From Drechslerella dactyloides (Eukaryota > Ascomycota > Orbiliomycetes > Orbiliales > Orbiliaceae): DNA of 64,000 nt. The stretch is taken from NCBI GenBank assembly GCA_020064725.1, contig JAGTWJ010000019.1, positions 1,674,001 through 1,738,000 of the forward strand, given 5' to 3'. Position 1 is the first letter of the stretch; each line of letters opens with the position of its first letter. Positions 1 to 11,945 of the stretch are shown here, piece after piece. Below the pieces are notes generated by a model that was not told the DNA's origin, did no database searches, and was given only the letters and a program-made list of their open reading frames with translations. The position numbers were made by a program, and so were the translations under genes.

Positions 1-3000
1 CTGGCAACAATTGCATGCGTGAACCAGCGCAAAGCTTCAAATGAAGTCATGACACCGAGAAAAGCTAATGTGTATGTACAGTACCATAGCCTCGCTAGCT
101 GCAAGCCATCAATGCTTCCCACCGGACGAAAGAATGCTTCCAGACGACTTCCTCTCGGGAAACGCTAAAGCAGCCTTTTAGCTCCATGCACCGTGTCGAT
201 CTCCAGCCTGCGCTCAAGCGAACGAATTCCCCTCCCCAAAGAACGAAGGTGCTCGATTCGGCTACTTGCTTGTTTGAAGTTATGCAGCTTTTATCAGGGT
301 GTCACACACCTTGTTAGCAATTGGCGGTATCAGGACATCCCGCTCCAACCGCCGCCTGGCCAACAATCGTCGACGGGAATGACGTTGCAACCATGGCCAA
401 GGTTCGCCGACCTCCTAGATTTGCACTGAGTTGCAGTATCAAACCATCCGTCCATCCAACCAGCTGGGCGCTCGCACGCAATCCAACTGCCTTGATCCGC
501 CCGTGCTCAATTTCATTAACTGCAAGTGCATCCTTGAGGCTACCACACGCGGGATGGCAGGAAGAAGACTGGAAGGCAGGAACCGCAATCAATCCAAATT
601 CCAATCCGTAATCTGCATGTTTCTTTCTGCAGCCCGTCCTGTTCGAAATTTCCTCCCACTGCTCTGCATCCATGTATCCAAGCAAAACCTTAAAATCCCG
701 CATGCACAGTCACATGCACCATGGCTTAACAGGTTGGCAATTCGTCTCGACCTTTCCCGCGATCGATTTTGCATGATGCTGCCGGCCGGCCTAGGCTGTC
801 ATCTTGGGTACCGAGGAGCTAGGTACAATCTAGCAGCTGGTCAATTGCCACTCGTATCCTTTCGTCCCTCCAACACTCTCCCAAACACAAAGCCAAGTCC
901 GAGCCAAAAACTCGCTGAAACACTGTCTTGTTTCTATAATAAGGGCTAACTGTGGCATTTCAATGATAGCCTATTGATGTTCGGCTCGCGCGAGCGCCGG
1001 AGACGCACATTTCCGTTGCGCAGGAGTGCCATCTGTAATCGAAAGGGAAAGTGGTAGCATCGCGGCGCGGCAGACTCTCAAGATGTCGTGCGAGCGCACG
1101 CATTGCAAGATAGATACAATGTCAAACATCAGTCTTTTTAATTTCGGTCCGAGATTGGATCGGAAAACTCTTCTGCGGCCAATGTTTGCATTCATCGCAT
1201 GCATGTCCATGCTCGATCGTGCGATATAGTATCACCTCGGAGATAAACCCTTCGAAGGCTCTTTGTGACTCGATACTGGCGCATGTGCATGCATGTGCAT
1301 GCAGATACGGCCATTGGGCGTCACGGACGGAACGAACGACATCTTCTGGAAGCCAGGCTTGCCATTCGCGAACTGATTCTTCGGATCTGAGCTGGGCGAG
1401 TTAATTGGGCGACCGCCGCCACTGCACCTACGCTACCGGGGTTAAAGGCAGTACGTAAAATACTATTGTCTGTAGGTCCGCATGCGCATGCCTGCAGCGG
1501 ACGGAGATATAGCGATCAGCAGGTTGTTGGTGCGTACGTTGCAGTTATTGATGCATTTTACCCAACATGCATATGCACTTTTCGATCCAGCGAAGGTTCG
1601 GATACTCATTCGGACATCGTTGATAGCAATCGATAGTTTCCAGAGTTTCGGCTCATCTTCGCTTGAACTCGTCCGCAGTAGTCTGCAAGGCATATGCAGC
1701 TCAACACGTATACGAGTCAACTATTTCAGGTATCGAAGCACGTGCACGGTTGTGGTATTTTAAATTCTTGCGATAACTTGATTGCATAACTTAGGTAGAT
1801 ATCGAGAGCTGATATAATGCATGCCGGTTAACAATGAGCTGTAAAATCAGGCTGTACAACCTTATATACATGTATATAGGTATGGAGGCTAGAATTCATT
1901 TAGCCAACGAGTCGTTGCATGCAACTGCAACTTCGACGACCGGTATTCACTTCGATTTTTGCATTCGTCTATGGAATCTATTTAGGATGTACTTTGTACG
2001 GTACCCGCATCTATGTATACCACCATCTAAGCCAAGACTAGTGCTACCGTGTGGACCTGGGTTATCCACATCCAGATCTTCCACCAACCGGAGCCTATCT
2101 ACGTGATCTTGGCTTTGATCAGTCAAACCTGGTTGACGGTTCTCGTTTGGGGGAAATTTGAAATGGACAAGGGAGATTTATTATGCCGAAATCGCCGCGA
2201 GGAGTGCGATATATGCTCACTAGTACTGTGTCCTTTGCAAACTTTGTCGATACTTGTTTATTCAACATCCGTTCATCCGGCTGCTAGTATGATGACATTA
2301 TACCTTAACGTTATAGTACGAGCTTGATGACAGTGCATATACTAGTATGCTTTAGGATCGGCCTGGAGAGAATTTAGTCGGATATCAAGACGTCTATTAT
2401 ACCCCGAAATCCCTATTCACATTGCGTTCGTATTGGAAAGCTCCACAAGGTGTCTCTATAATTATATGCGTACCATACGGGCCGGAGACACAATCCACGA
2501 AGTTAACGTAAACATCGTTCACAACGTTGCACTACATGAAACCTTGAAATTTTGGCCAGTGAATTCCATTTGTATGCCTGCAAAAACCGAGTACTCGGAA
2601 CAGGGCCGAGAACTGCAAAACTTGACTGTCGCATCAATTTAGCCATGTTAATCAACCAGCAGCGCACGACTCTAATACCAGGTATATATTTGATAAGAAC
2701 CAGGACACTGAGTCTTATGCTGACAGGGTGCGCACGGACACATTTCAAACATAACACCTTAGGTGTCTTACTGTGCTGGATGCAATGAATTGCGCGTATT
2801 CCGTAGAACCGATGACTTGTCAGTACATTTAGATCCGACATAGGGTTGCGTTACGTGGCTGTAGTAACGTCGCGTAGAAGCGGATACGAGGTTCCACCGG
2901 CATTTAGACACGGATCCAGTCGTGTCAAGGCTGTCCTTTCCTTTACATGTGGGCTACCATATCCTTAAATCGCGGACCTTCTTGAATTCAGCCTTTTGGT

Positions 3001-3987
3001 CAATGCAAACTATCGTTTGATCAGTTTGATCCATCGTTATTACGCAGTATGGTATGGATTTTGCCGGAGCTATACCGACGCTGGGACCTCATTTTACGAT
3101 GATTGCTTTCGTGCAATAAACTTAAGTTTATATGTCTGTGCTTGAAGATGCTATATAACTAGTTTTAAATACCATCTAAACGAGGTCCACTTCTCGAGAT
3201 TGTGCCTTAATATATCTCGGTCGAGGCAAAAGCTTGATGCCAAAGGTGAATACCACGCCATCCATGGAACCTCCAGCGTCAGAGCGGATAGCTTAACTAG
3301 CCCACACGCTCAGCCGGGCCGGTGGAGGCCTGATCTGAAACGTATCGCCCTAGATTTCAGACCCAGGCGATCCCCTTGACGATGGCTTCAAAAGTGGATG
3401 GGGTCATTGCTAAGCCCCCTTTGGCCGGGTTTGGCCGTCATCAAATGTCCTCAGTCCGTATCGAGTGCATAAACATACATACATTTGATCGTGCCGTCTT
3501 TGTTCTAGAAGGTCGTGTATGCGTGGCGTTGAGGCCAATATGGAATTTATCCGCTGCGACGAATCGGATTCATTGCAAGAAACGAGCCGGGATTTGCAAA
3601 CCTGGAAACAGTCATTCAAGACAGCCCACCACGTCTGGTCCCCCAATCTTTGCCGTTTCGCGCATTGCATGATTATGCCTGTAATACTCGTGCTGAAGGT
3701 CCCTGAGTGTTGTCTCATCCCCCTTGGGCCAATGGGGTCGTATAACGTTCGCAATTTTGTCTCGCGCTCAGATGCATTATCATTGAGTACGACGCTTCGG
3801 CAGGCCGATACCCGTCGGCAAAATGTCCGGTGGCATGTTGGACTGCTCGGGTGGCAGCTGGCCTTGTCCTTGGGGAGCAGATCCTCAAAAATTGGAACCC
3901 AGCAGAGGCTTGGAGGGGGCATCCCGTGGTAATCGATGTGCAGATATGGAGCATACATTTCATTACCTGTGGAAAAGGCTGAAATGG
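1..3987. other. Gene-empty left flank, about 4 kb
   Basis: No recognisable protein family, tRNA or transposon was seen on either strand. Open frames of up to 201 codons occur (for example 3410-4015 minus and 431-949 plus) but they overlap each other on opposite strands and show no domain-like pattern. The stretch 1190-1500 is rich in GCATGC/TGCATGCA palindromes. The last few hundred bases are the expected 3' flank of the CWF19 gene. An intron-dense gene of the kind seen at 59.9-62.1 kb cannot be excluded. Confidence 0.5.
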
Positions 3988-6326
3988 TTACCCGTCCAGC
4001 AGGACTCTGGTCCAATCAAATTTTGTCCATACTTTCCGAAATTCACCCTCCCTTCGATCCTTACCTCTATTCCATCTCCCTTGTCTTTTGATAATATCGG
4101 GTTCGCAGTCCAGCATCCCTCCAAGTATCTCTCTCGCAAAAAGGTCTCCTTTCGGCCATTTGTTCTCATTCTCGACGATATGGCCCATACCCCCGTCAAT
4201 TTCGAACCATACATGGAAATACGGGGCTTCCTTCACCATGGACTTCCGGAAGGCTTGTTTACCCAAACCTTTCCGGGACAGCGCTGTGGTATCGATGATT
4301 TTTTTGTGCTGCGACCATTCTTCGTCAGTAGAAAGAAACGCTTCCTATTCGATTGTTAGCATGCGCAATCATCTTTTATTGTTATGGGGAAGTTTCTGTA
4401 CCTTGAAGAACGCAGGGGCCAATCCACCCTGCTCGAGCGGGAGAGGGACGGCTTCGATAGCAGCATGTCGTTTCCGATGAGGCGCTGCCGCATTCTCGTA
4501 GAAGATGACATCTTGGCCGAGTTCATGATACATCCGGATTAGACATTTCATAAAGTTCTGCATGGTTGTTAGCTGGCTTCTTCTGAATCACAGTGACAGC
4601 ATGCTACACGTACTCGAATTTCCTCCCACTCGTCATCGTCGCACTCCAATGTGTTCGTACGGTGCTGTATCGGGACGATCATCGCACCGCCTGATGAAAG
4701 CTCTGGTTCTGTGGGTAATGTCAAGAACACGCGAGTTCCTAGCGATATCACAGGCGCAATCGGTTGTCTGTCCTCTTGCGAGCAAAGCGGACAGCTGTCT
4801 AAAATTCGCTGCTGCCTCTTGAAGTCGTTGATAGCCATATTCTTGATGTCGATCTCGCTCTTCTGGATACGGGTAGCAAGCTTGCCAGCATTTTCATCCA
4901 TATACTCGAGATCGTTCTAAAGAGCGATTGGGTTAGCAGCTGTTTCTAGGTGAAGCGGGGCTTGGATATTGCTTACGTCGAACTTGGTATCTTTTGCTAT
5001 CCGCTCTGCAAAGAGACGGCCCTCGTTGGTGTGTCCCCGGGTCCGTTTCTCCTCTCGAACCATATCGTCGAGTGTAATATCTTCGTTTGCTTCCATCTTC
5101 CCCTTTCTCCTCCCACTTGTGATTTCTTTGGCCTCGCTGCTCTTTCCACCGCCAGCAAGCAGTCTGGAGTCCATTGCGGAGAGAACCACCACTTCGGATT
5201 CCTTCTGATTGGCGAAAGCAGCCAGCGCTAGATTGTACTCGGCCTCGAGCTCCGCGGCTTTTGAGTCGCCACGTAGTTGCGCCTTGAGCAGGCTCGCTCT
5301 TAGCTTATTGAGAGTAGATTGATCGATAATCTTGGTGACGTGAGGGTTCGGCTGGCTTGGAGTCTTGATGATCTGAGGAGGCTCGGGCGATGGGGTTCGT
5401 CGTCGTTGCGTATTCTTAATCTTGCGCTGGGCGTAGAGATCCCCGGTAGGATGCTCTTTATAGTCTTTGTGGTCTTCGCCATACATCTCCCGTCTATCCA
5501 GCTCGAGCCTTTCCTCTCGAACTTCGTCGAAACTCTTGAGATCCCCGAATACCTCGGCTCCCACGTCATCCACGCTTCGTTCCTCCTCCTCCGCTCTCGT
5601 GTAGGCATTTTTGAGCTTCCGCATCCGCCATTGGGAGCCGCCGTCGCCGAACGTGAATGACGGGCCGGTGGACTTTGGAGGTTCATAGGTATCTAGTGAG
5701 ACGCCTTCTCTAAGCGGGACGTTCAATTCTTTGGACGAGACGTTGAGCTGGTAGTCCTTCACGGTTTGCTTGACCGTCGCCGAGGTGTCCTTGGGCTTCT
5801 TAACTCCTCTCTGTAGATACTCGACATCTATGCCGGATTCCTCCATCCAGGCATCGCGCTTCAATGCTGGCCCATCGGAAGTAGGTTTTGCCGAATGGGT
5901 CTCCACGGTCGATGGCGGAGTAGCCGCCTTTTCTACCCACATGCCTTCGCCCTCTTCCAGTTCTTCTTCGGCTATATCGTCGGCTTTATCATCATCCCGT
6001 TTCCGCCTCTCTCGCCGTCGGGAATCGTCATCGTCGTGGGAATGCCGAGAGCGCTTGCTGCTATGATGGTGCCGATGGCGGTCGCGGTCGCGGTCCCTAT
6101 CATGTTTCGAAGATGATGAGCGATGGTGATGCCCGTGCCTGTGGTGCCGTTCTTCAGAGTCACCTTCGCGATGGGATCTGTGCTTCTCCGTGGCACGGTC
6201 GCGTTCGTCCTCGTTTTCGCGCTTCCGATGACGTCGTTCGCCGTTATCGTCGTCGCGTTCGCGGTGTCTCTTTCGGTCGTGATCGCGATGCCGGGAATCG
6301 CTGTTTCTACTGGATGTAGACTCCAT
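3988..6326 (-). CDS. CWF19: CWF19-like pre-mRNA splicing factor
   Basis: Predicted spliceosome-associated protein of the CWF19/CWF19L family (late spliceosome and intron-lariat turnover, nucleus). Four exons, 6326-4977, 4916-4614, 4557-4402 and 4344-3988, give 721 aa; the introns are 60, 56 and 57 nt with GTAAGC, GTACGT and GTACAG donors and GCTAAC branch sites, and all joins keep frame. The N-terminal 120 or so residues are a low-complexity Arg/His/Asp/Ser tract typical of splicing factors. The C-terminal third carries the CwfJ C-terminal domains 1 and 2, including the HIT-like segment IVPIQHRTNT and a pair of cysteines in SCPLC. The start is the first ATG that gives the MESTSS N-terminus; the frame is open further upstream but runs into the promoter shared with GPN1. 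Only 306 bp separate the two start codons. Confidence 0.93.
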
Positions 6327-6632
6327 TGTTGGATCGCGGCGTGGGTTCGGCAATCGCTGAGCGCGTTTGTTGCTTGGTCTTGCGAGGATGTAGTCTGGGG
6401 TGAGGATGGATGGTACGATTTTAGAATCCTGCAAGTCGCATATGCAAACCCTCTCACACAACCTTATCTGGATAGCTCTGTCACTAAAACCTCCATCAAA
6501 CTTCAACATCGCTACAACTATCAAAGCTGCACATACCGCCATTTCACATTCTGGAGATCCAGAAGACCGACCAACAGACGTCCACAGCTCCTCGCCTGTC
6601 CTTTCCAAAGCACCGAAGACAGCCTTCGCAAC
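6327..6632. promoter_or_regulatory. Shared divergent promoter CWF19 / GPN1
   Basis: A 306-bp gap separates the CWF19 start (minus strand) from the GPN1 start (plus strand), so both promoters and both 5' leaders must lie here or overlap the neighbour. No obvious TATA box or operator stands out. The call rests on geometry only. Confidence 0.6.
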
Positions 6633-7950
6633 ATGTCGCAACCTCCAGTGATCATGGTAGTCGGCATGGCCGGGTCTGGCAAAACCACCTTCATGCAACG
6701 ATTAAACGCACATCTGCACCAAAAGAAAGACCCACCCTACATCGTAAACCTCGATCCCGCCGTCAAGAATGTCCCGTTCGATAGGCATATCGACATCAGA
6801 GATTCAGTCAACTACAAAGAGGTCATGAAGCAGTATGTGAAGGAGGATCCACCCGCTTAGAGAATGCACTGCTAATCGGCCCTGTACAGATATAATCTCG
6901 GTCCGAATGGAGGGATTATGACTTGTCTGAATCTGTTCGCAACCAAGATCGACCAGGTGATCGGCATCTTGGAGAAACGGGCGCCGACGCTATCGAGAAT
7001 ACTAGTAGACACGCCGGGACAGATTGAATGTTTCGTTTGGTGGGCTACACTCGACACTACAGACCGAGGGGATTACGCTGACTCAGGAAATATAGGTCGG
7101 CTTCCGGAGCTATCGTAACTGATGCTCTGGCCTCATCGCTCCCTACCGTTCTTGCGTACGTCATCGATACACCGCGGACGACTTCCACGTCGACATTTAT
7201 GTCCAATATGCTCTACGCCTGTTCCATTCTTTACAAAACAAAACTGCCGATGATCATAGTTTTCAATAAAACCGATGCGCAGGACGCCGCATTTGCGAAG
7301 GAGTGGATGACGGATTTCGAAGCGTTCCAGGCTGCTTTAAGGCAAGAGGAGGAGAAAGGAGAGGGCGTCAACAGTGGGTATATGGGAAGTTTGATGAATA
7401 GTATGAGTCTAATGCTAGACGAGTTTTATAATCATCTGGATGTACGAGCCCAGCAAACACCCTCCCGCCAAGCTTATCGTGGATGCTAATTCGGACGCAG
7501 GTTGTATCGGTGTCGTCTATGACTGGAGCCGGCATTGACGACTTCTTTAAAGCAGTTGATTCCAAAGTGGAGGAGTACAAGAGAGATTACCTGCCAGAGC
7601 TTGAGAAAGCACGGAAAGAAAGAGAGAAGCAAAAGGCTGATGGCCAAAAAGGGCAGCTTGACCGCCTAATGGCTGACATGAAGATGTCGGCTTCGACGTC
7701 ACGAAAACCGAAGAAGGAGAGGAAGATCACAGCTGGCGAACCAGAGATTGACACCCTAAGCGACGCCATGGACTCAGATTCTGACGAGCCGATGGAAGGC
7801 GACCCTGATGTTGAAGACAACACGAAGGACGGAAGGATGGGGGATGACAGCTTGGTGGACCGGTACGAAAGAGCCCTGCATAAAGACGCAGCAGGCAAAG
7901 AAGATCCCACAGAAGAAAGCTTCATGAGATATCTCAATGCCCCGAGATAG
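6633..7950 (+). CDS. GPN1: GPN-loop GTPase 1
   Basis: Homolog of GPN1/NPA3 (XAB1), a cytoplasmic GTPase needed for assembly and nuclear import of RNA polymerase II. Four exons, 6633-6832, 6890-7039, 7096-7441 and 7501-7950, give 381 aa, the usual family length. The introns (57, 56, 59 nt) have GTATGT, GTGGGC and GTACGA donors. Visible motifs are the P-loop GMAGSGKTT near residue 11, the diagnostic GPN motif in NLGPNGG near residue 71, the G3-like DTPGQIE, and NKTD for guanine recognition. The C-terminal part is a charged Lys/Glu-rich coiled region followed by an acidic tail, as in the family. The gene lies between two splicing-factor genes. Confidence 0.95.
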
Positions 7951-8582
7951 TTTCTCATTTGAGCGCACTGGCTGCATGTTCATAGGCGTATGTTCCTGGG
8001 TTATATCTACGATTCAGCATTGGGTTGGACAAATAAGCTATTTTATCAAATTTTAGGAATCTCGTTATACATCTGTCCTCAACAAGTAGAAGCTAGATTC
8101 AATATATATGTGTGTAAACCCCAATATATCACGGTGCTGTCATAAATTGGCTGCTGTCCCGCCACATGTACACATAGGATCGATGTTAGTTGATAGTATC
8201 AAGTCTGTAGATTTGAGCAATGCCCCATGAGATAACGCTCAAACAAGGGTTTCGGGGATTCCTCAAAATCGGGTAGTCGTCCGACAATAGGCTAGCCTTC
8301 TTGTCTACGAAAGTGCTTAATCGAAGCCCAGCGTAGTCGCTGACAAAGCTTCCTCAAACTCCATACGAAGGGATTCCGTCTACGTTGAACGGAGCTGCAA
8401 CAACACACAAGACTGGTGGGTTCTATGACTCACGTGACTTGGACCCCGTCGACTTTGTCGCGCGAGGAAGCATCCTTGACCAACCTCGACTCGTCACGAC
8501 TCATCAGCGACGCGACGTCGACAGCCATATCCATTCATCTTCGCAACAACCCCAGAAGCACGGTCGCCCGTCCACCGCCATC
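7951..8582. other. Intergenic region GPN1 / CLF1
   Basis: This 632-bp stretch holds the GPN1 3' flank (AT-rich around 8030-8150) and the CLF1 promoter and leader. An open frame runs through the leader into the CLF1 start but shows no conserved sequence. Nothing else was seen. Confidence 0.6.
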
Positions 8583-10890
8583 ATGACCTCCGTCGAGAAA
8601 TCGCGGGGCCCCCCGCGGGTCAAAAACAAGGCACCGTCGCAGCGTCAGTATCCACCTCCGTCGACCCATTGGAAAGCCGCGCTGACATCTCGATCCACTC
8701 CACAGAGCAAATATCCGCCGAACAGCTGCTTCGAGAAGCCTTCGAACGACAGGAACCGGGCGTCCAAGTACCCACCCAGCGATTCGCCGACCTCGAAGAA
8801 CTCCATGAATACCAAGGCAGGAAACGGAAGGAGTTCGAGGACTATGTCCGGCGGAACCGGATAAACATGAACAATTGGATGCGCTACGCCGCCTGGGAGC
8901 TCGAGCAACGAGAATACAACCGGTTGGTCTTCCATACGCTGCGTCCAGTGGGGCGTAATGATGACGATGATGCAAGAAAGCTGATGCTGACCGCAGAATG
9001 CTGGTGTAGGGCGCGTTCCATCTTTGAGCGAGCGCTCGATGTCGATCCCACCGCCGTCCCGCTGTGGCTTCGGTATATCGAGGCGGAAATGAAAACCCGG
9101 AACATTAACCACGCGCGAAATCTGCTGGACCGGGCCGTCACCGTGCTTCCGCGGGTCGATAAGATCTGGTACAAGTACGTGTACATGGAGGAGATGCTGG
9201 GGAATATCCCCGGTACACGACAGGTCTTCGAGCGATGGATGTCCTGGCAACCGGATGAGGCAGCTTGGGGCGCCTATATTAAGCTTGAGAAGCGATATGG
9301 GGAGCTTACGCGCGCGCGCGCGATCTTTGAACGTTTCACACAGGTGCACCCGGAGCCGAGAAATTGGATCAAGTGGGCCAAGTTTGAGGAGGAGTACGGC
9401 AACCCGGACCTTGTCCGGGAAGTGTTCACCGCCTCGATTGAGCATCTGGGAGACGAGTTCATCGACGAGAAGCTGTTCATTGCATTTGCGAGGTTCGAAA
9501 CCAAGCTCAAGGAATTTGAGAGGGCGCGCGCGCTTTACAAATTTGCTTTGGATAGGCTGCCTCGCTCGAAATCTCAGCAGCTGTATAACAACTACACCAC
9601 CTTTGAGAAGCAGTTTGGCGACAAGGAAGGCGTAGAGGATGTTATCGCAGCAAAGAGGAGAGTGCAATATGAGGAACTGATAAAAGAGAATCCCAAAAAC
9701 TACGATGTCTGGTTCGATTATGCACGGCTCGAGGAAACGCAGGGTGATGTGGACAAGGTTAGGGATGTGTACGAGCGGGCGATAGCACAGATACCTCCGA
9801 CGCACGAGAAGAGGCATTGGAGAAGGTACATATACCTATGGATAAATTACGCCCTATACGAAGAGTTGGAGACAAAGGTACGTGACCGTGGTTTGAGAAT
9901 CTTGCGGTCTCAGTCGAAGATGCTGACATTGTGGCAGGACAAGGAGAGGACGGGACAGATATACACAGAAGCGCTAAAGCTGATACCGCACAAAACATTC
10001 ACTTTTGCGAAAATCTGGTTGATGGCTGCCCATTTCCACATTCGACAGATGGATGTCACAAAAGCCCGGAAGACACTAGGTACTGCGATTGGGATGTGCC
10101 CGAAGGACAAGTTGTTCAAGGGCTACATCGAATTGGAACAAAAGTTGCACGAGTTTGTGCGCTGCAGGACGTTGTACCAGAAGCATATCGAATTCAACCC
10201 GTCGAACAGTCAGGCGTGGATCAAATTTGCAGAGCTGGAACGGGCGCTGGACGACTTTGATCGAGCCAGGGCGATATATGAACTGGCGATAAATCAGCCA
10301 GAAATGGACATGCCCGAGCTGGTGTGGAAGGCGTATATAGACTTCGAAGAGGAAGAGGAAGAGTGGGAGAGAACGAGGTCACTATACGAACGGCTGCTGG
10401 AGAAAACAGAACACGTCAAAGTCTGGATTAGCTACGCACACTTCGAAATCAATGTGCCTGATGATGATGATGCCGAGAATGCCGACGAGGACGCGGTCAG
10501 CGAGGAAGCCAAGACGAGAGCGAGGACAATCTTCGAACGAGGCTACAAGCGGCTCAAAGACAGGGGTCTCAAGGAAGAGGTTTGTGCATTACCCTTGCTC
10601 CACACGGTCATTAAGTACTTGAGTAAATGACTCGCTAACTCTTGCCATAGCGTGTGGTCCTCCTTAACGCCTGGAAATCGTTTGAGCAAACACACGGCAC
10701 AGCAGCCAGCATCCAAAAAGTGGAGGCACAGATGCCCCGCAAGGTCAAGAAGAGGAGAAAGCTCGACGACGACAGCTTCGAGGAATACATGGACTATCTC
10801 TTCCCAGCGGACGAGGAGCAGAATGCGGGAGTGCTCAAGCTGCTACAGGCTGCCCACAAATGGAAGCAAGAGCAAAGCAACGCTGCCTAG
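8583..10890 (+). CDS. CLF1: Crooked-neck-like splicing factor CLF1
   Basis: Homolog of CLF1/SYF3/Crooked neck, a scaffold of the Prp19 (NineTeen) complex in the spliceosome. Five exons, 8583-8643, 8706-8922, 9010-9877, 9938-10579 and 10651-10890, give 675 aa, matching fungal CLF1. The introns are 62, 87, 60 and 71 nt; each join restores a family motif, for example QQQISAEQLLREAFERQ across intron 1 and REYNRARSIFERALDVD across intron 2. From about residue 30 to 600 the protein is built of tandem HAT (half-a-TPR) repeats, recognisable from recurring W..Y..(F/L)E and RAR.(I/L)(F/Y)ERA patterns. The C-terminus is basic (RKVKKRRK) and then acidic. A run of CG dinucleotides at about 9309-9320 encodes part of a repeat. 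Together with CWF19 it brackets GPN1. Confidence 0.96.
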
Positions 10891-11410
10891 CTACGCATTA
10901 TGTCGCACATGTAAGCGTTCTGCGAGTGGTGTCCACCCGCCCGTTGACAGCCTCGTGGCAGGCAGGCATACATGCGTATCTGTTTCCCTCCGCCACGGTA
11001 CCGTTTGGTATCAGCTTTCCCGCCGTTTCCTGTTGCTGCAAGATGATTTGCGGCAGTTAAATTTGTACGATAGGAGTTCTACGTTTATGACATTATCAGG
11101 ATATGAGGTCAGGATCCGGAAATGTGGTCGAAACGGAAGGTGTCGATCTGGCACTTTTTATAGCGCTTTGCGAGCTTGCTTTAACACATACGATCAAGGG
11201 GAAGTTTATACGAATCCCATTACCGCTGGAAAGCTAGCATCGCCACTGCGGGTATCTATCTATACTTTACAAGCTATGCCTTGAATGACTGAACAGGGTG
11301 CTGATGTGCTTGAAAACGGCACGGCTACGAGGATTGGGTGAGCCGGGTTGCAAGGGGAGCCGAGTGTTGAGTGTAGAAGGAGCTCAGATGGAGCAAAAGC
11401 GAACTAGCGC
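10891..11410. other. Convergent 3' flanks of CLF1 and the 11.4-kb gene
   Basis: A 520-bp stretch between two convergent genes. Nothing beyond expected 3' untranslated sequence was seen. Confidence 0.6.
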
Positions 11411-11945
11411 CTAAAATTCATCATCACTCGTGTCCGTGTCGGCACTCTTTTTGTGCGGGATAATTGGTATACCCTTGCGCTGGTTTTCTCGCATTTTCAG
11501 GATCTAATCATGCAGCCAATGTCAGCACTACTCGTCTGCACGTGTAATTCTGGGCATCTTATATCTGACGGACGTCAAATGGCCTGATATGATGCTCAGA
11601 GCGCGGGCCCGAAAGATGTCTACGAACCCGTTGCCTGATTTCTCGCTCCTCCTTGGTTATCGAGACCTTTTTGACCTTGCGCGCAAGATGCTTATTGCTC
11701 CCGCTGGGGCCGGTAGAGGATTTTGAGTTGGATGCTGATGCATTCGCACCTTCGTCGTCGGAAGCAGCTGCGATGTCAGCATGATGACGGTGACTTTTCG
11801 CGCGCTTCCTACGTTCCCGCTGTTGCTTCCGGCGGAGAGCCCGAGATGCGTCACTGGTCGGAACCTCAGTATGGCGGTCGCGCAGGAACGCAGACAAGGC
11901 TGCAGAAGCCATCTGTCTGGTCGACTGGGTGGCTGAGGATGCCAT
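11411..11945 (-). CDS. Small basic protein, unrecognised family
   Basis: I do not recognise the family. Two exons, 11945-11574 and 11503-11411, give 154 aa. The 70-nt intron has a GTCCGT donor, a CTGAC branch site and a TTAG acceptor, and joins in phase 0. Residues 38-58 are very basic (RRKQQRERRKRAKSHRHH), resembling a nuclear localisation signal; the middle is Ser/Ala-rich; a second basic stretch (HLARKVKKVSITKEEREIRQRVRRH) may be helical. The second exon encodes RKGIPIIPHKKSADTDTSDDEF, ending in an acidic Ser/Asp/Glu motif that resembles a CK2 site. Composition suggests a nuclear or nucleolar protein, which is inference. The start is the ATG giving MASSATQST; the frame is open 60 codons further upstream. 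Confidence that this is a real gene is moderate to good because the second exon reads cleanly to a stop. Confidence 0.6.

Noticed and set aside
431..949. 172-codon plus-strand frame near the left edge
   Set aside because: No recognisable motif, Ser/Arg/Cys-rich like random GC-balanced DNA, and a 129-codon frame overlaps on the other strand.
3410..4015. 201-codon minus-strand frame downstream of CWF19
   Set aside because: It overlaps the end of CWF19 and its 3' flank, has no domain pattern, and is covered by open frames on the other strand; treated as chance.
8645..9817. 390-codon minus-strand frame opposite CLF1
   Set aside because: It is the antisense shadow of the HAT-repeat coding exon; the plus-strand protein is clearly conserved.
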